Shown here: positions 26,892 through 35,123 of the stretch, piece after piece
Numbering within the stretch: the stretch's first letter is position 1
How the letters are laid out: the number at the start of each line of letters is the position of its first letter
Assembly (NCBI RefSeq): GCF_014646895.1
Contig: NZ_BMOD01000003.1
Location: 62,001-126,000, forward strand
Direction of reading: 5' to 3'
DNA from: Deinococcus roseus
Lineage (GTDB): Bacteria; Deinococcota; Deinococci; Deinococcales; Deinococcaceae
Length of the DNA stretch: 64,000 bases
Program-made: the position numbers and the translations under genes
Notes under the pieces: generated by a model
The model's input: the letters and a program-made list of their open reading frames with translations, nothing else
What the model was told of the DNA's origin: nothing
The model's database searches: none

Positions 26892-27640
26892 AGTTCTCCA
26901 AGGCTGAACGCATCATCGAAAACATCACCGACCACGTGCAGTACGGGACCCTGACCCTGCACTACACCCTGCACTATGCCAGACGCAGAACCCTGGCCAT
27001 CCATGTGGAAACCAATGGAGATGTGGTTGTGGAAGCCCCTGAAGGTGTCCCATTGCGTAAGATCCGTGAAACGGTCAAGGCAAAAGGTCCCTGGATTCAA
27101 TCCCAGAAACGCGAAGTCACCAGACTGGCTTCTCCACTCCCAGACCGTGAATACGTCTCTGGGGAATCTTACCGTTATCTGGGCAGACAGTACCGCCTCA
27201 AAGTCATGGAGGCAGATCACAACGCAGTCAAACTGACCCGGGGCATCCTGTACCTGCTGGTCAAAAACCGAGAGAATGCTGCACTTCGAGAACAGTTGAT
27301 GAAAGACTGGTATCTGCAACGGGCAAAAAAGATCTTTGCTGAAAGGGTGCAGGCTGTAACCCCTGTTGCAAATCGTGCAGGCATCCCAGAACCCTCACGC
27401 CTCTCCGTTCGCAGAATGACCACCCGCTGGGGCTCCTGTTCAAAGTCAGGCCATGTGGTCCTCAACACCGAACTGGTCCGTGCTCCAAAAGATTGCATTG
27501 ATTATGTGATCCTGCACGAACTGTGCCATCTGGCCATTCCCAGACACAACACAGATTTTTACCAGCTCCTGACCCGAGTCTGCCCAGACTGGAAATCCCT
27601 GAGATCAAAACTCAATGCCATTGTCGAATTAAAACTCTAA
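26888..27640 (+). CDS. YgjP/SprT-like M48-family metallopeptidase (DUF45)
   Basis: A 250-residue zinc-protease-like protein. The HExxH site is VILHELCHLAIPRHNTDFY, with the family RMTTRWGSCSKSG segment ahead of it. Its ATG overlaps the hsdR stop (ATGA), so it is translated with HsdR. Genes of this family are often attached to type I restriction operons; a role in turning over the restriction complex or in DNA-protein crosslink repair has been proposed by analogy but is not shown here. Confidence 0.85.
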   Translation: MKFSKAERIIENITDHVQYGTLTLHYTLHYARRRTLAIHVETNGDVVVEAPEGVPLRKIRETVKAKGPWIQSQKREVTRLASPLPDREYVSGESYRYLGRQYRLKVMEADHNAVKLTRGILYLLVKNRENAALREQLMKDWYLQRAKKIFAERVQAVTPVANRAGIPEPSRLSVRRMTTRWGSCSKSGHVVLNTELVRAPKDCIDYVILHELCHLAIPRHNTDFYQLLTRVCPDWKSLRSKLNAIVELKL

Positions 27641-27703
27641 ACCCCTCCACCAAAACGCCTGTTTTACCTGCCTCCAATGGTTTCCCATTCAGCCTTCCAA
27701 CAA

Positions 27704-27753
27704 TCCCCCTTCGTTAAGGGGGACAGCCCAGAGCAACGCGATGGGCAGGGGGA
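27704..27753 (+). repeat. palindromic repeat at the 3' edge of the R-M island
   Basis: TCCCCCTT and AAGGGGGA (27704-27723) form an 8-bp stem, followed by a short stem pair (GCCCA and TGGGC) and a GGGGGAT end, the same layout as the A units inside the island. Confidence 0.5.
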
Positions 27754-27826
27754 TCTAACCCTCAAAACCACACTTACAACACAATGTAAGGTTTCCAGAA
27801 GGCCCTCCCAGATACACTCAGGTGAG

Positions 27827-28920
27827 ATGAGACCTGCTTTGCCCACCCCCTCCAGTTCTGTTTTTGTGCAGCGTTTCAAGAAACCGCTGTATCAAACCGT
27901 GACCGGGTTCGCCTTCATGGTGTGCCTGCTGGGGGCTTTTTTTCCAGGTCCCATCCGCTGGCTTACGGCTGGATGGCTGCGCTTTTTCTGGGCTCCAACC
28001 TGTACCTGACCTTCAGCAAGAAACCGGACATCAAATGGGCTGAGCGCCTGAACCTGTTGCTGGGCACTTTGCTGTGCTGGAACCAGATCTACACCGCTTC
28101 TTTTTTGAATCCGGTGGGTCTGGAGGGGTTTTTTGTGCTGTTCGCCATGACCTCCCTCTCGGTGGTGGCGTTCTCTTACCGCCGGGCCTTGCAGGTGATT
28201 GCTGTACAGGCCGGGGTGGGCATTGTGCTTCCCTGGGTGGCAGACCTGTTCTTCAATGTGCTGACCGGGCGGGAATGGCTTTACATGTTCAGCATGGAAA
28301 CCATTGTGCTGGCCTGTGTGGTGCTGCAAACCGCAGTGGCGTGGTTCAAGGCCCAGTTTGACCAGGAAGAAGCCCGCCGCCTGATGCTGCAGGAGCAGGC
28401 CTCCACCGATCCCCTGACCGGGTTGCGCAACCGCAGGGCCATGCTGGAACAGTTGCAGGAGGCGCAATTCGAGGAGAGTTGCCTGATCTTGCTGGACATC
28501 GACCACTTCAAGAAGATCAATGACCAGCACGGTCACAACACTGGAGACGATGTGCTCTGTGAAGTGGCCAGGGTGCTTCAGGATCACGTTTCTGACCCCC
28601 ATCAGGTGTCCAGGTGGGGAGGCGAGGAGTTTCTGGTGCTTTTGCCCCAGACCACAGCACCTGAGGGACTGCGTCTGGCCGAAAAGATCCGCCTGCAGCT
28701 GGCTGAACATGATTTTCCCCAGGTGCATCAGGTGACCGCAAGTTTTGGGGTGTCAGATTCACAACCAGCAGAGCCCCTGAGGGCCTGGATTCAGCGTGCA
28801 GACCAGGCGCTCTATCAGGCAAAAAGAACCGGGCGCAATCAGGTGCGTCTGGCCGGGGAAGATGCAGACTTTGCTGTCTCAACCCACAAGATGCCTTTGA
28901 AGAGGTCTGAAGGACACTGA
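27827..28920 (+). CDS. membrane diguanylate cyclase (GGDEF), N-terminal frameshift
   Basis: A GGDEF enzyme that would make c-di-GMP. The catalytic domain is complete: STDPLTGLRNRRAML, LLDIDHFKKINDQHGH and the signature RWGGEEFLVLL, followed by YQAKRTGRNQV. Two to six membrane helices precede it. The continuous frame only begins near 27922 with no ribosome site, but an ATG at 27827 with AGGTGAG starts a different frame encoding a first helix (LYQTVTGFAFMVCLLGAFF). The frames join perfectly at a run of seven T (27937-27943), giving GAFFSRSHPLAYGWMAALF. One base is missing or extra there: a sequencing error, phase variation or slippage. An upstream ATACACT could be the -10. Confidence 0.75.
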
Positions 28921-28923
28921 AAA

Positions 28924-28955
28924 GCCCCCCTGGAAATCCAGAGGGGTAAGGGGGC
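28924..28955 (-). terminator. terminator after the amylase gene
   Basis: GCCCCC and GGGGGC form the outer stem and TGGA/TCCA the inner stem; on the minus strand the hairpin is followed by TTTT. It lies 17 bases past the amylase stop. Confidence 0.55.
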
Positions 28956-28972
28956 AAATCTGCTTTTGGGCT

Positions 28973-31900
28973 TCAGGGCTGTGCGTCAAACCACTTGCTT
29001 TGCGCCACGTCGTACCAGCCTTCTTTGTTGCGGGTCAGGTCGACGGTTTTCTGGGTGGTGGCATCTCCGTTCACGAAGAGCAGGTTGGCAGAGCTGGCTT
29101 TGCTGAAGGTGTATTTGTACCAGCCGTTGCCTTCACTGGTCATGGTCACGCCGGGCCAGACGCTGTTGGCGATGGCGGGGCTGGCGACCACGTTCCAGAA
29201 GTGGACATTCACTTTGGTCCAGGTGGTGGGGGGTTTGACGTGCACGACCAGATCGTCGCTGGGTTTGCTGTCGAACCAGGTGCTGGTGTTGCCGTCATAC
29301 CAGCCTTCTTTGTTGCGGGTGAGGTCTGCAGTCTTAACGGTGGTGTTGTTGCCGTCCACAAAGAGCAGGTTGGCAGAGGTGCCGCCAGTGAAGGTGTATT
29401 TGTACCAGTCGCCAGATTCCAGGGTCATGGTCACGCCGGGCCAGACGCTGTTGGCGATGGCGGGGCTGGCGACCACATTCCAGAAGTGGATGTTGGCTTT
29501 GCCCCAGGTGCTGGGCTTCTTGAAGTGCACGGTGAGGCCCGTGGAAGCGCCGGGGGTGGCTCTGGTGGTCAGACCGCTGCTCTGGGCGGTGCCGTTGACA
29601 GCCACAATCTGGTAGTCGTAGGTGGTGCCATTGACTGCAGTGGTGTCATTGAAGGTCAGGGCAGTGCTGGCCAGGGTGGCGAGGGGTGTGGTGGGGTAAG
29701 CAGCGTCGGTGGCCAGTTTTCTGAAAACCTTGTAGCCCGTGACGCAGTCGGGGCTGGCGGTCCAGTTCAGGGTCACCTGGGCGTTGCCTGCACTGGAGGT
29801 GAAGCTGCCAGGGTTGGCGGTGGCGGGTGCAGTGTCACTCCAGGTGTTGGTGTTGCCGTCGTACCAGCCGGTCTTGGTGCGCACCTGATCGGTGGTTTTC
29901 TGGGTGGTGTTGGCACTGTTCACGAACAGCAGGTTCACGTTGCTGGCGGCCGTGAAGGTGTACTGGTACCAGCTGGCGCAGTACAGGTTCATGGGTTTTC
30001 CGGGCCAGACGCTGTCTGCAATGGCAGGGGAGGCGGTCACGCTCCAGAAGTGGATGTTGGGGGTGCTCCAGGCTGCGGGCTTCTTGAAGTAGACGTTGAT
30101 GCCCGCAGGCACGGCAGGGGTGACGGTGGTGTCTACGGGTTTGTCTCCACCAGAGCCTTTGGCGGTCAGGCGGAAGGTGTAGCTCACTCCGTTGGTGAGG
30201 GCGGTGGCGGTGTAGGAGCTGCTGGTGTTGGGCAGGGTGATGGCTGCACCAAAAGCGGCATCGGTGGTCTTTTTGTACTGAATGGTCAGGCCAGTCAGGT
30301 GGCAATCGTTGATCTGGTCCCAGGTCAGAATGGCGCTCTTGTCTGCGGGGGTGCCTTTGAAGTTGGTTGGGGTGGGCGTGAAGGCCACAGTGGTGCAGTT
30401 GGTGCCCCCAGATTTTACGGCCAGCACGCTGCGGGCAGGAATGCTGCCCACCAGTTTGCCCTGGGCGTTCAGGCTCAGGTTGTTGCTCTTGCCGGTGATT
30501 TCGGTGAGCGCACTGCCTGCGGTGAGCGCACTGCCCACGGTGATGCCCCCCAGGCCTGCCAGGTCAATGGTCTGGTCGCTGCCGTTGACCAGCACCACCA
30601 CGGAGGGCTGACCAGACAGGTTGCGGGAGAAGGCCAGCAGGTTGGTGCCGCCATTGGGCTTCCACAGTTCGCTGTAGTTGCCGCCCGTCAGGGCTTTGTT
30701 GTCTTTGCGGGCCTTGTTGAGGGCGGTCAGGCGGGCCACCATGGCAGAAGAAGAGGTGGCGGAGAAGTTCATGTCTTCCCGGTTGGTCTGGCCTGCGGGG
30801 TTGTTGTAGGGGTCCCCTTTGCCCTTCATGTAAATCTCGGTGCCGTAATAAATGCTGGGCGTGCCCCGCACCATGTACATCAGGCTGGTCGCTGCGTCCA
30901 GACGCTCTCTCTGTTCGTTTTCAGGAATGCCAATTTCGATGCCCTCGCTCATGAAGCGGCGGATGTCGTGGTTGTCCAGGAAGGTGGTGAGGCGGCCTGC
31001 ATCGGGATACTTGCTGTCCTGGGCCAGCACGCCAGAGATGGCGTCCAGAGAGCCGCGTTTCCCGAGGGAATCCACCATGGCCTTTTGCAGCGCGAAATCG
31101 AACACCGAAGGGCTGCCCAGCCGCATGTAGCGGGCCAGGTTGTCCGGGCTGTAATCGAAAACCTCACCCACCGTCCAGACTTTGCTGGTGTCTGCGGGTC
31201 CACCACTGGCGAAGTACTGGGGCCAGTAAGAGTCATAGACATGCTTCATGGTGTCCATGCGAATGGCATCAATGCCGGTTTGATCAACCCAGAAACGGGT
31301 GGAGTTGTTGAGGTAGTCTCTGGCCTCGGTGACCTCCTGGTTGAAGTCGGGAAGGCCAGAAAGGGGACAGGTGACATCGTTCCAGGTGGGGCAGGATCCG
31401 CTGTGGAACCAGTTGGCGTGCTGGGTTTTCAGCTGTGCGTTGTATCCAGCATGGTTGACCACCATGTCCTGAATCACATACAGGCCTTTGGCGTGGGCGG
31501 CGGTGACCAGGTCTTTGAGGTCTTGCAGGCTGCCCATGTGGGGTTCCACACTGAAGAAATCTTCAGACCAGTAACCTGCGTAACCTGCGTGCCACTTGCC
31601 TGCATTGGGGCCATCGTTGGCCATGACTGCAGGCACCTGCAGGTAAACCGGGGTGAGCCAGATGGCGGTGAAACCCATCTGGTTGAAGTAGCCTGACTCA
31701 ATTTTTTGTTTGATGCCTGCCAGATCGCCACCGTGCCAGCCCATGGGGTTGGAGAGGTCTTTGGTGTCTCCGGCTTTGTTGTTGTTGCCGTTGTCGTTGC
31801 TGGTGTTGCCGTTGAAGAAACGGTCGGTCAGCACAAAGTAAATGGTTTGCTCTTTCCAGTTGGGCATGGGAAGGGCTTGTCGGGTGATGGTGGTGTTGTG

Positions 31901-32008
31901 GGTGGTGCTGGCAGGAGCCATGACAGAAGAAGTCTGGGTGTTGCAACCTGCCAGTAAACTGCACGTGAGCAGGGATGCGGCCAATGCATGCCGGGTCTGA
32001 ATTTTCAT
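28973..32008 (-). CDS. lipoprotein alpha-amylase with three starch-binding modules
   Basis: A 1011-residue extracellular amylase. The N-terminus is a lipoprotein signal (LLTCSLLAGC, lipid on Cys22). GH13 spans about 45-530: DMVVNHAGYN, GIDAIRMDTMKHV (Asp near 250), WTVGEVFDYS (Glu near 279) and FLDNHDIRRFM (Asp near 343). Then come Fn3-like domains (about 545-640 and 735-825) and three related starch-binding modules of the CBM26 kind, each with a FKKPxxW or KPPTTW start, a IHFW or VHFW strand, the SPAIA.SVWPG loop and a GWYD end. The last two modules are nearly identical at DNA level. It should degrade starch at the cell surface. No Shine-Dalgarno is obvious. Confidence 0.93.
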   Translation of the reverse strand: MKIQTRHALAASLLTCSLLAGCNTQTSSVMAPASTTHNTTITRQALPMPNWKEQTIYFVLTDRFFNGNTSNDNGNNNKAGDTKDLSNPMGWHGGDLAGIKQKIESGYFNQMGFTAIWLTPVYLQVPAVMANDGPNAGKWHAGYAGYWSEDFFSVEPHMGSLQDLKDLVTAAHAKGLYVIQDMVVNHAGYNAQLKTQHANWFHSGSCPTWNDVTCPLSGLPDFNQEVTEARDYLNNSTRFWVDQTGIDAIRMDTMKHVYDSYWPQYFASGGPADTSKVWTVGEVFDYSPDNLARYMRLGSPSVFDFALQKAMVDSLGKRGSLDAISGVLAQDSKYPDAGRLTTFLDNHDIRRFMSEGIEIGIPENEQRERLDAATSLMYMVRGTPSIYYGTEIYMKGKGDPYNNPAGQTNREDMNFSATSSSAMVARLTALNKARKDNKALTGGNYSELWKPNGGTNLLAFSRNLSGQPSVVVLVNGSDQTIDLAGLGGITVGSALTAGSALTEITGKSNNLSLNAQGKLVGSIPARSVLAVKSGGTNCTTVAFTPTPTNFKGTPADKSAILTWDQINDCHLTGLTIQYKKTTDAAFGAAITLPNTSSSYTATALTNGVSYTFRLTAKGSGGDKPVDTTVTPAVPAGINVYFKKPAAWSTPNIHFWSVTASPAIADSVWPGKPMNLYCASWYQYTFTAASNVNLLFVNSANTTQKTTDQVRTKTGWYDGNTNTWSDTAPATANPGSFTSSAGNAQVTLNWTASPDCVTGYKVFRKLATDAAYPTTPLATLASTALTFNDTTAVNGTTYDYQIVAVNGTAQSSGLTTRATPGASTGLTVHFKKPSTWGKANIHFWNVVASPAIANSVWPGVTMTLESGDWYKYTFTGGTSANLLFVDGNNTTVKTADLTRNKEGWYDGNTSTWFDSKPSDDLVVHVKPPTTWTKVNVHFWNVVASPAIANSVWPGVTMTSEGNGWYKYTFSKASSANLLFVNGDATTQKTVDLTRNKEGWYDVAQSKWFDAQP

Positions 32009-32459
32009 GTGGTTTCATTGTGATCAGGGTTCTGTCAAACTTCAAGACCAGATGGAATCAATTCCACGACACTCATTTTCCTCATAAAGACCTGACTTTT
32101 TGTTGTGTAAGATATTTTCTTTTGAGGGGCTTTCAAGGGGGCCAGAGGAGTGTTGTGGGATTTGTGACAGAGATTTCAAAAGTAAGCATCTTACACAATG
32201 AAATTTGAAATGACCTCAGAAAGCAGGTTTGTTGTCTGCAAGTATGAAGATTGAGCGGCCTGTTCAGTTTGAACTTTCCTCAAATCGCTGCTGTTGATCC
32301 TTGACAAGTCTCACTGCCTGCATTCGGTCTGCAGGCAGTGGGGCTGAACAGTTTAGAGCCTTTGACAGAAGAACAAGAGGCTTGATCTCTCATGGCCGCT
32401 TTTTAAAATGGAAGGATTTGCCAGAATCCTTCCATTTCACGGATCAACGCAGTAGATTT
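32009..32459. other. 451-base gap upstream of the amylase gene
   Basis: No gene is supported. It holds an 11-bp inverted repeat (TTGTGTAAGAT at 32103-32113 and its complement at 32188-32198), an 11-bp stem with a TTCGGTC loop at 32312-32340, and the terminator of the following gene. The second repeat arm lies in AGCATCTTACACA, which also occurs upstream of hsdM at 19171-19183. Confidence 0.5.
32406..32437 (-). terminator. terminator of the 121-residue hypothetical gene
   Basis: AAATGGAAGGATT and its complement make a perfect 13-bp stem with a 6-base loop; on the minus strand the stem runs into TTTTAAAAAGC. Confidence 0.75.
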
Positions 32460-32825
32460 TCAGCACATCAACTGGTAGGTTTCAGCAATCGATTCAGCAC
32501 ACATGCCAATCAGAAAAGGGTTGCCCCGCACCTCATGGATGCTGAGGGTGTCCAGCACCTCCCGCAACTTGCGAATGCAGGCCCGCCTGAAACGAAAGGG
32601 GGTGTTGACCTGCAAAGGGGCCAGAGCAGGCAGGGGTGAGTCTCCTGTGATGTTGCCCAGCAATTTGTGGGCGGCGGCCAGATGTTCTTGCACTTTGATG
32701 TGGTGGTGCATGTCCCAGCCGTTCTGCAGGCCATTGACAGCAACCTCCAGACGGTGAATGGCTTGCTCGATGTTCTGGGTGGCGGTGGTGTTTTCCTGGG
32801 TGGTGGTGTTTTTGGCGGTGGTCAT
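32460..32825 (-). CDS. hypothetical protein, helical
   Basis: A 121-residue protein I do not recognise. The first 20 residues are Thr/Gln/Asn-rich and probably disordered; the rest alternates charged and hydrophobic residues as in a helical bundle (IEQAIHRLEVAVNGLQNG, VQEHLAAAHKLLGNI, RACIRKLREVLDTLSI). No signal peptide or membrane segment. A perfect terminator follows the stop codon, and coding-like composition supports a real gene. It sits alone between the amylase and the WYL regulator; GGGG lies about ten bases before the ATG. Confidence 0.6.
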   Translation of the reverse strand: MTTAKNTTTQENTTATQNIEQAIHRLEVAVNGLQNGWDMHHHIKVQEHLAAAHKLLGNITGDSPLPALAPLQVNTPFRFRRACIRKLREVLDTLSIHEVRGNPFLIGMCAESIAETYQLMC

Positions 32826-33045
32826 TTTGATAACCCCATGCTGGTTTGTCTGAAAGTGGGGCGAAAAGGTTGATCTGTGCTCTTTATTTAATCACAAATT
32901 TCATCTTGAGTTCACCTGTTCTTCAAGGGATTTGTTTTGTTGAAGATTCACAATTGAATTACGTTTTGTGTACATCTGTAACGATTTGATCATGATGTCC
33001 TGCCCACTGTGGGCTCGCTTGCTTTTTGAGTGCATTGCAAAACAA

Positions 33046-33073
33046 CACCGGAAGATTGAAAAATCTTCCGGTG
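33046..33073 (-). terminator. terminator of the WYL regulator gene
   Basis: A 12-bp perfect stem (CACCGGAAGATT and its complement) with a GAAA tetraloop; on the minus strand TTGTTTTG follows. Confidence 0.75.
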
Positions 33074-33100
33074 AAAAGCCAGGGTTTGTGTCTCAGGAGC

Positions 33101-34132
33101 TCAGGAAGGCTGCACATGAGGGCAAGCAGCGCCGCTTGCAAAATGGGCCAGCATGGCCAGGGCTTCCTGCTGGCAACGGTCCCTGAGGCTCTGGGGTTCC
33201 AGCACCTGTACCTTGGATCCCCAGGACAGCACCCAGGGCAGGATTTCTCTGGGAAAACCCTGCAGATCGGTGCCCACCTGAATGGAGGCAATGCTGCTGC
33301 CATCGGCAAATTCATGGGTGATGGTGAGGTTGGGGTAACCGCCTTCCTGCAAGCGGACAGTGGCTTCCCGGTCAAATTTCAGGCGCACAGAAACCGGGGT
33401 GCCACTGCTGGCGCCAATCACGCCCCAGGCTCCAGACAGGTAAAGGCTGGGATCAAAAGAGTCGGGAATCTGGTAGGTGGTGGCCTGCACAACGGCGTTT
33501 TTCATGCGGGACAGCTTGAAGGTGCGGATTTGCTGATGGTATTTGCGTTCAAAGCCAATCACGTAAGTGGCCAGATTGGAGCGGCTGACCTCCACGAAAT
33601 ACACCTCCAGCTCATATTTCTGGCGTCCTTCGGTGTGTCCTGGACTCTGGTAATCAAATTGCACCACTTTGCCATGCAGCCAGGCCCTTGCCACGGTTTC
33701 CAGGGTGCGTCCCTCGTCTGGCACAGGACTGACCCGCTGCTTGAGGTTGCGGGTGCTGCGCTGGACAATGGATCTGGCGGGTTCTCCCAGTTTGGCGGCC
33801 AGTTTTTCCAGCACCCTCAGGTAATGGTGGTTGGGGGAAGTGGCATGGTGGTAAAGCATGCGCACCGCATTGTGGGTGATCAGGGTTTCCACTTCATTGA
33901 GTTGTTCTGCCTGACTGGGAAGTGAGTAAATGAAAACGCCAGCGATGTTTTTGTTCTGGCGCAGGCCAATTTGCAAATCCTGCAAATCCCTCAGGCAACG
34001 CTGCACGCTGCGCTGGGAAATGCCCAGACGCTGGGACAGTTCTCTGGAAGTGCAAGGGCGGTCCCTCAGCATCTCGATGATCTCGAAAAGCTTGCGGGCT
34101 TTTTTGTGGTGTGGGTTGTCGCTGTCAAACAT
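33101..34132 (-). CDS. WYL domain-containing transcriptional regulator
   Basis: A 343-residue DeoR-like regulator. The N-terminal winged helix (ARKLFEIIEMLRDRPCTSRE, LSQRLGISQRSVQRCLRDL) is followed by a linker and a WYL domain (about 165-255: VQFDYQSPGHTEGRQKYELE, then ATYVIGFERKYHQQIRTFKL) and a WYL C-terminal extension. WYL domains bind nucleic acid or small ligands and often control stress or phage-defence genes. AGGAGG precedes the ATG. The GC-rich tail may bind ligand. Its targets are not shown; the small secreted-peptide gene and the hypothetical gene are its nearest neighbours. Confidence 0.85.
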   Translation of the reverse strand: MFDSDNPHHKKARKLFEIIEMLRDRPCTSRELSQRLGISQRSVQRCLRDLQDLQIGLRQNKNIAGVFIYSLPSQAEQLNEVETLITHNAVRMLYHHATSPNHHYLRVLEKLAAKLGEPARSIVQRSTRNLKQRVSPVPDEGRTLETVARAWLHGKVVQFDYQSPGHTEGRQKYELEVYFVEVSRSNLATYVIGFERKYHQQIRTFKLSRMKNAVVQATTYQIPDSFDPSLYLSGAWGVIGASSGTPVSVRLKFDREATVRLQEGGYPNLTITHEFADGSSIASIQVGTDLQGFPREILPWVLSWGSKVQVLEPQSLRDRCQQEALAMLAHFASGAACPHVQPS

Positions 34133-34272
34133 GAACGTGCCTCCTGCTGTAAGGGTAGGCAGGAGGCGTCGTGCATGGGTCGATAAAACAATGGATTGTG
34201 CAATTCACTCTAAGAATCTGAGTGCAGATCACTCAGGAGTGTGCCCGAAAATGACCTGCCTGCAGCTTACAT

Positions 34273-34300
34273 GAAAAACCCCCCAGAGGCCATTGGGGGG
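34273..34300 (-). terminator. terminator of the small peptide gene
   Basis: CCCCCCA and TGGGGGG form a 7-bp GC stem; on the minus strand GGGGGGTTTTTCATG follows. It lies 25 bases beyond the stop of the 53-residue gene and no other minus-strand gene needs it. Confidence 0.7.
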
Positions 34301-34325
34301 ATTCCTGAAAAGGTGTCGCGCCTGC

Positions 34326-34487
34326 TCAGCCGCCAGAAGTGGGTTTGGGGGGATCTCCTTCCGCATGGGCCATTGGAGCCACCGCTCCAACAGTCAGCAA
34401 AGAAAGCAGAAAGAAAATGCCAACTTTGCGAAGAGAGAGGGCTTTAAACGAAGATGCGGATCTGGGGGTATGCGGTTTCTTTTGCAT
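34326..34487 (-). CDS. small secreted peptide precursor, 53 residues
   Basis: A short reading frame starting MQKKPHTPRSASSFKALSLR and continuing into a textbook signal peptide: positive charges (SLRK), hydrophobic core (VGIFFLLSLLTVGAVA) and an AHA cleavage site (PMAHA). The predicted mature part is only EGDPPKPTSGG. A strong terminator follows. There is no good Shine-Dalgarno. I know no family for it; it could be an exported signalling peptide or a small surface peptide. It lies just upstream of the WYL regulator gene on the same strand, separated by the terminator. Confidence 0.5.
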   Translation of the reverse strand: MQKKPHTPRSASSFKALSLRKVGIFFLLSLLTVGAVAPMAHAEGDPPKPTSGG

Positions 34488-34783
34488 GCCCACATGGTTG
34501 AATTTGAATGCGTCATATCATGTCGTTTGAAAATAATCAAAGTCAAAACATATAAATGACTGAACTGAGTTATATGTTATTTCAGAACTATAAATGAAAA
34601 TGCTTGATTCGTTCACTGTGCACAAAAATTACATGTTTGTCGTGACGCTATCTGACGGAACAGCATGCTGAAATGGAAGCTTTGGTTTCCGGGGGTGTGG
34701 TGGGGCAGGAAAGTCCACATGCTCAGCAGGTGGGTTTGAATTGCTCTCGATGGTGCAGGTGACGGACATGCGGGCCAGGGATG

Positions 34784-35123
34784 GGCGGCTCCATCCGTTT
34801 TGTCTGTGGGGCCACCAAAGCCGCTGTGATTGGCATGGGCCAGACTGTGGCTGCAGATGATGTGCTAAAGGGCGTCCGCTGCAATGTGATCTGCCCCGAA
34901 ACGTTGGACTCCCCATCTCTGCAGCAGCGCATTGCCACCCAGGCCCAGGCGCAGGGTGTAAATTCTGAAGTGGTGCGTTCCGCTTTTTGTGTCCCGTCAG
35001 CAGATGGGCCGCCCCGGAACCCCCGAAGAGATTGCTTTTCTGGCCGTGTGTCTGGCCAGCGATGAAAGCCCATTCACCACCGGACAGGTGCACATCATTG
35101 ATGGAGGATGGTCCAACCCATGA
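34784..35123 (+). pseudogene. SDR-family dehydrogenase remnant (deoxy-fuconate dehydrogenase-like)
   Basis: Only the C-terminal part of a short-chain dehydrogenase remains. It reads RFVCGATKAAVIGMGQTVAA, then KGVRCNVICPETLDSPSLQQ, and after a frameshift SRQQMGRPGTPEEIAFLAV and GQVHIIDGGW. The catalytic YxxxK has Cys in place of Tyr (RFVCGATK). The frame changes by one base at a run of five T (34984-34988). The first half of the gene is missing. The closest recognisable type is the 2-keto-3-deoxy-L-fuconate dehydrogenase branch. Its stop overlaps the ATG of the following hydrolase, preserving the ancestral operon. Confidence 0.75.

Noticed and set aside
27922..28920. GTG near 27922 as the diguanylate cyclase start
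   Set aside because: No ribosome-binding site and no first helix; a good start with helix 1 exists upstream in another frame.
32312..32340. 11-bp hairpin with TTCG loop as a terminator
   Set aside because: No T-run on either strand and no gene ends there.
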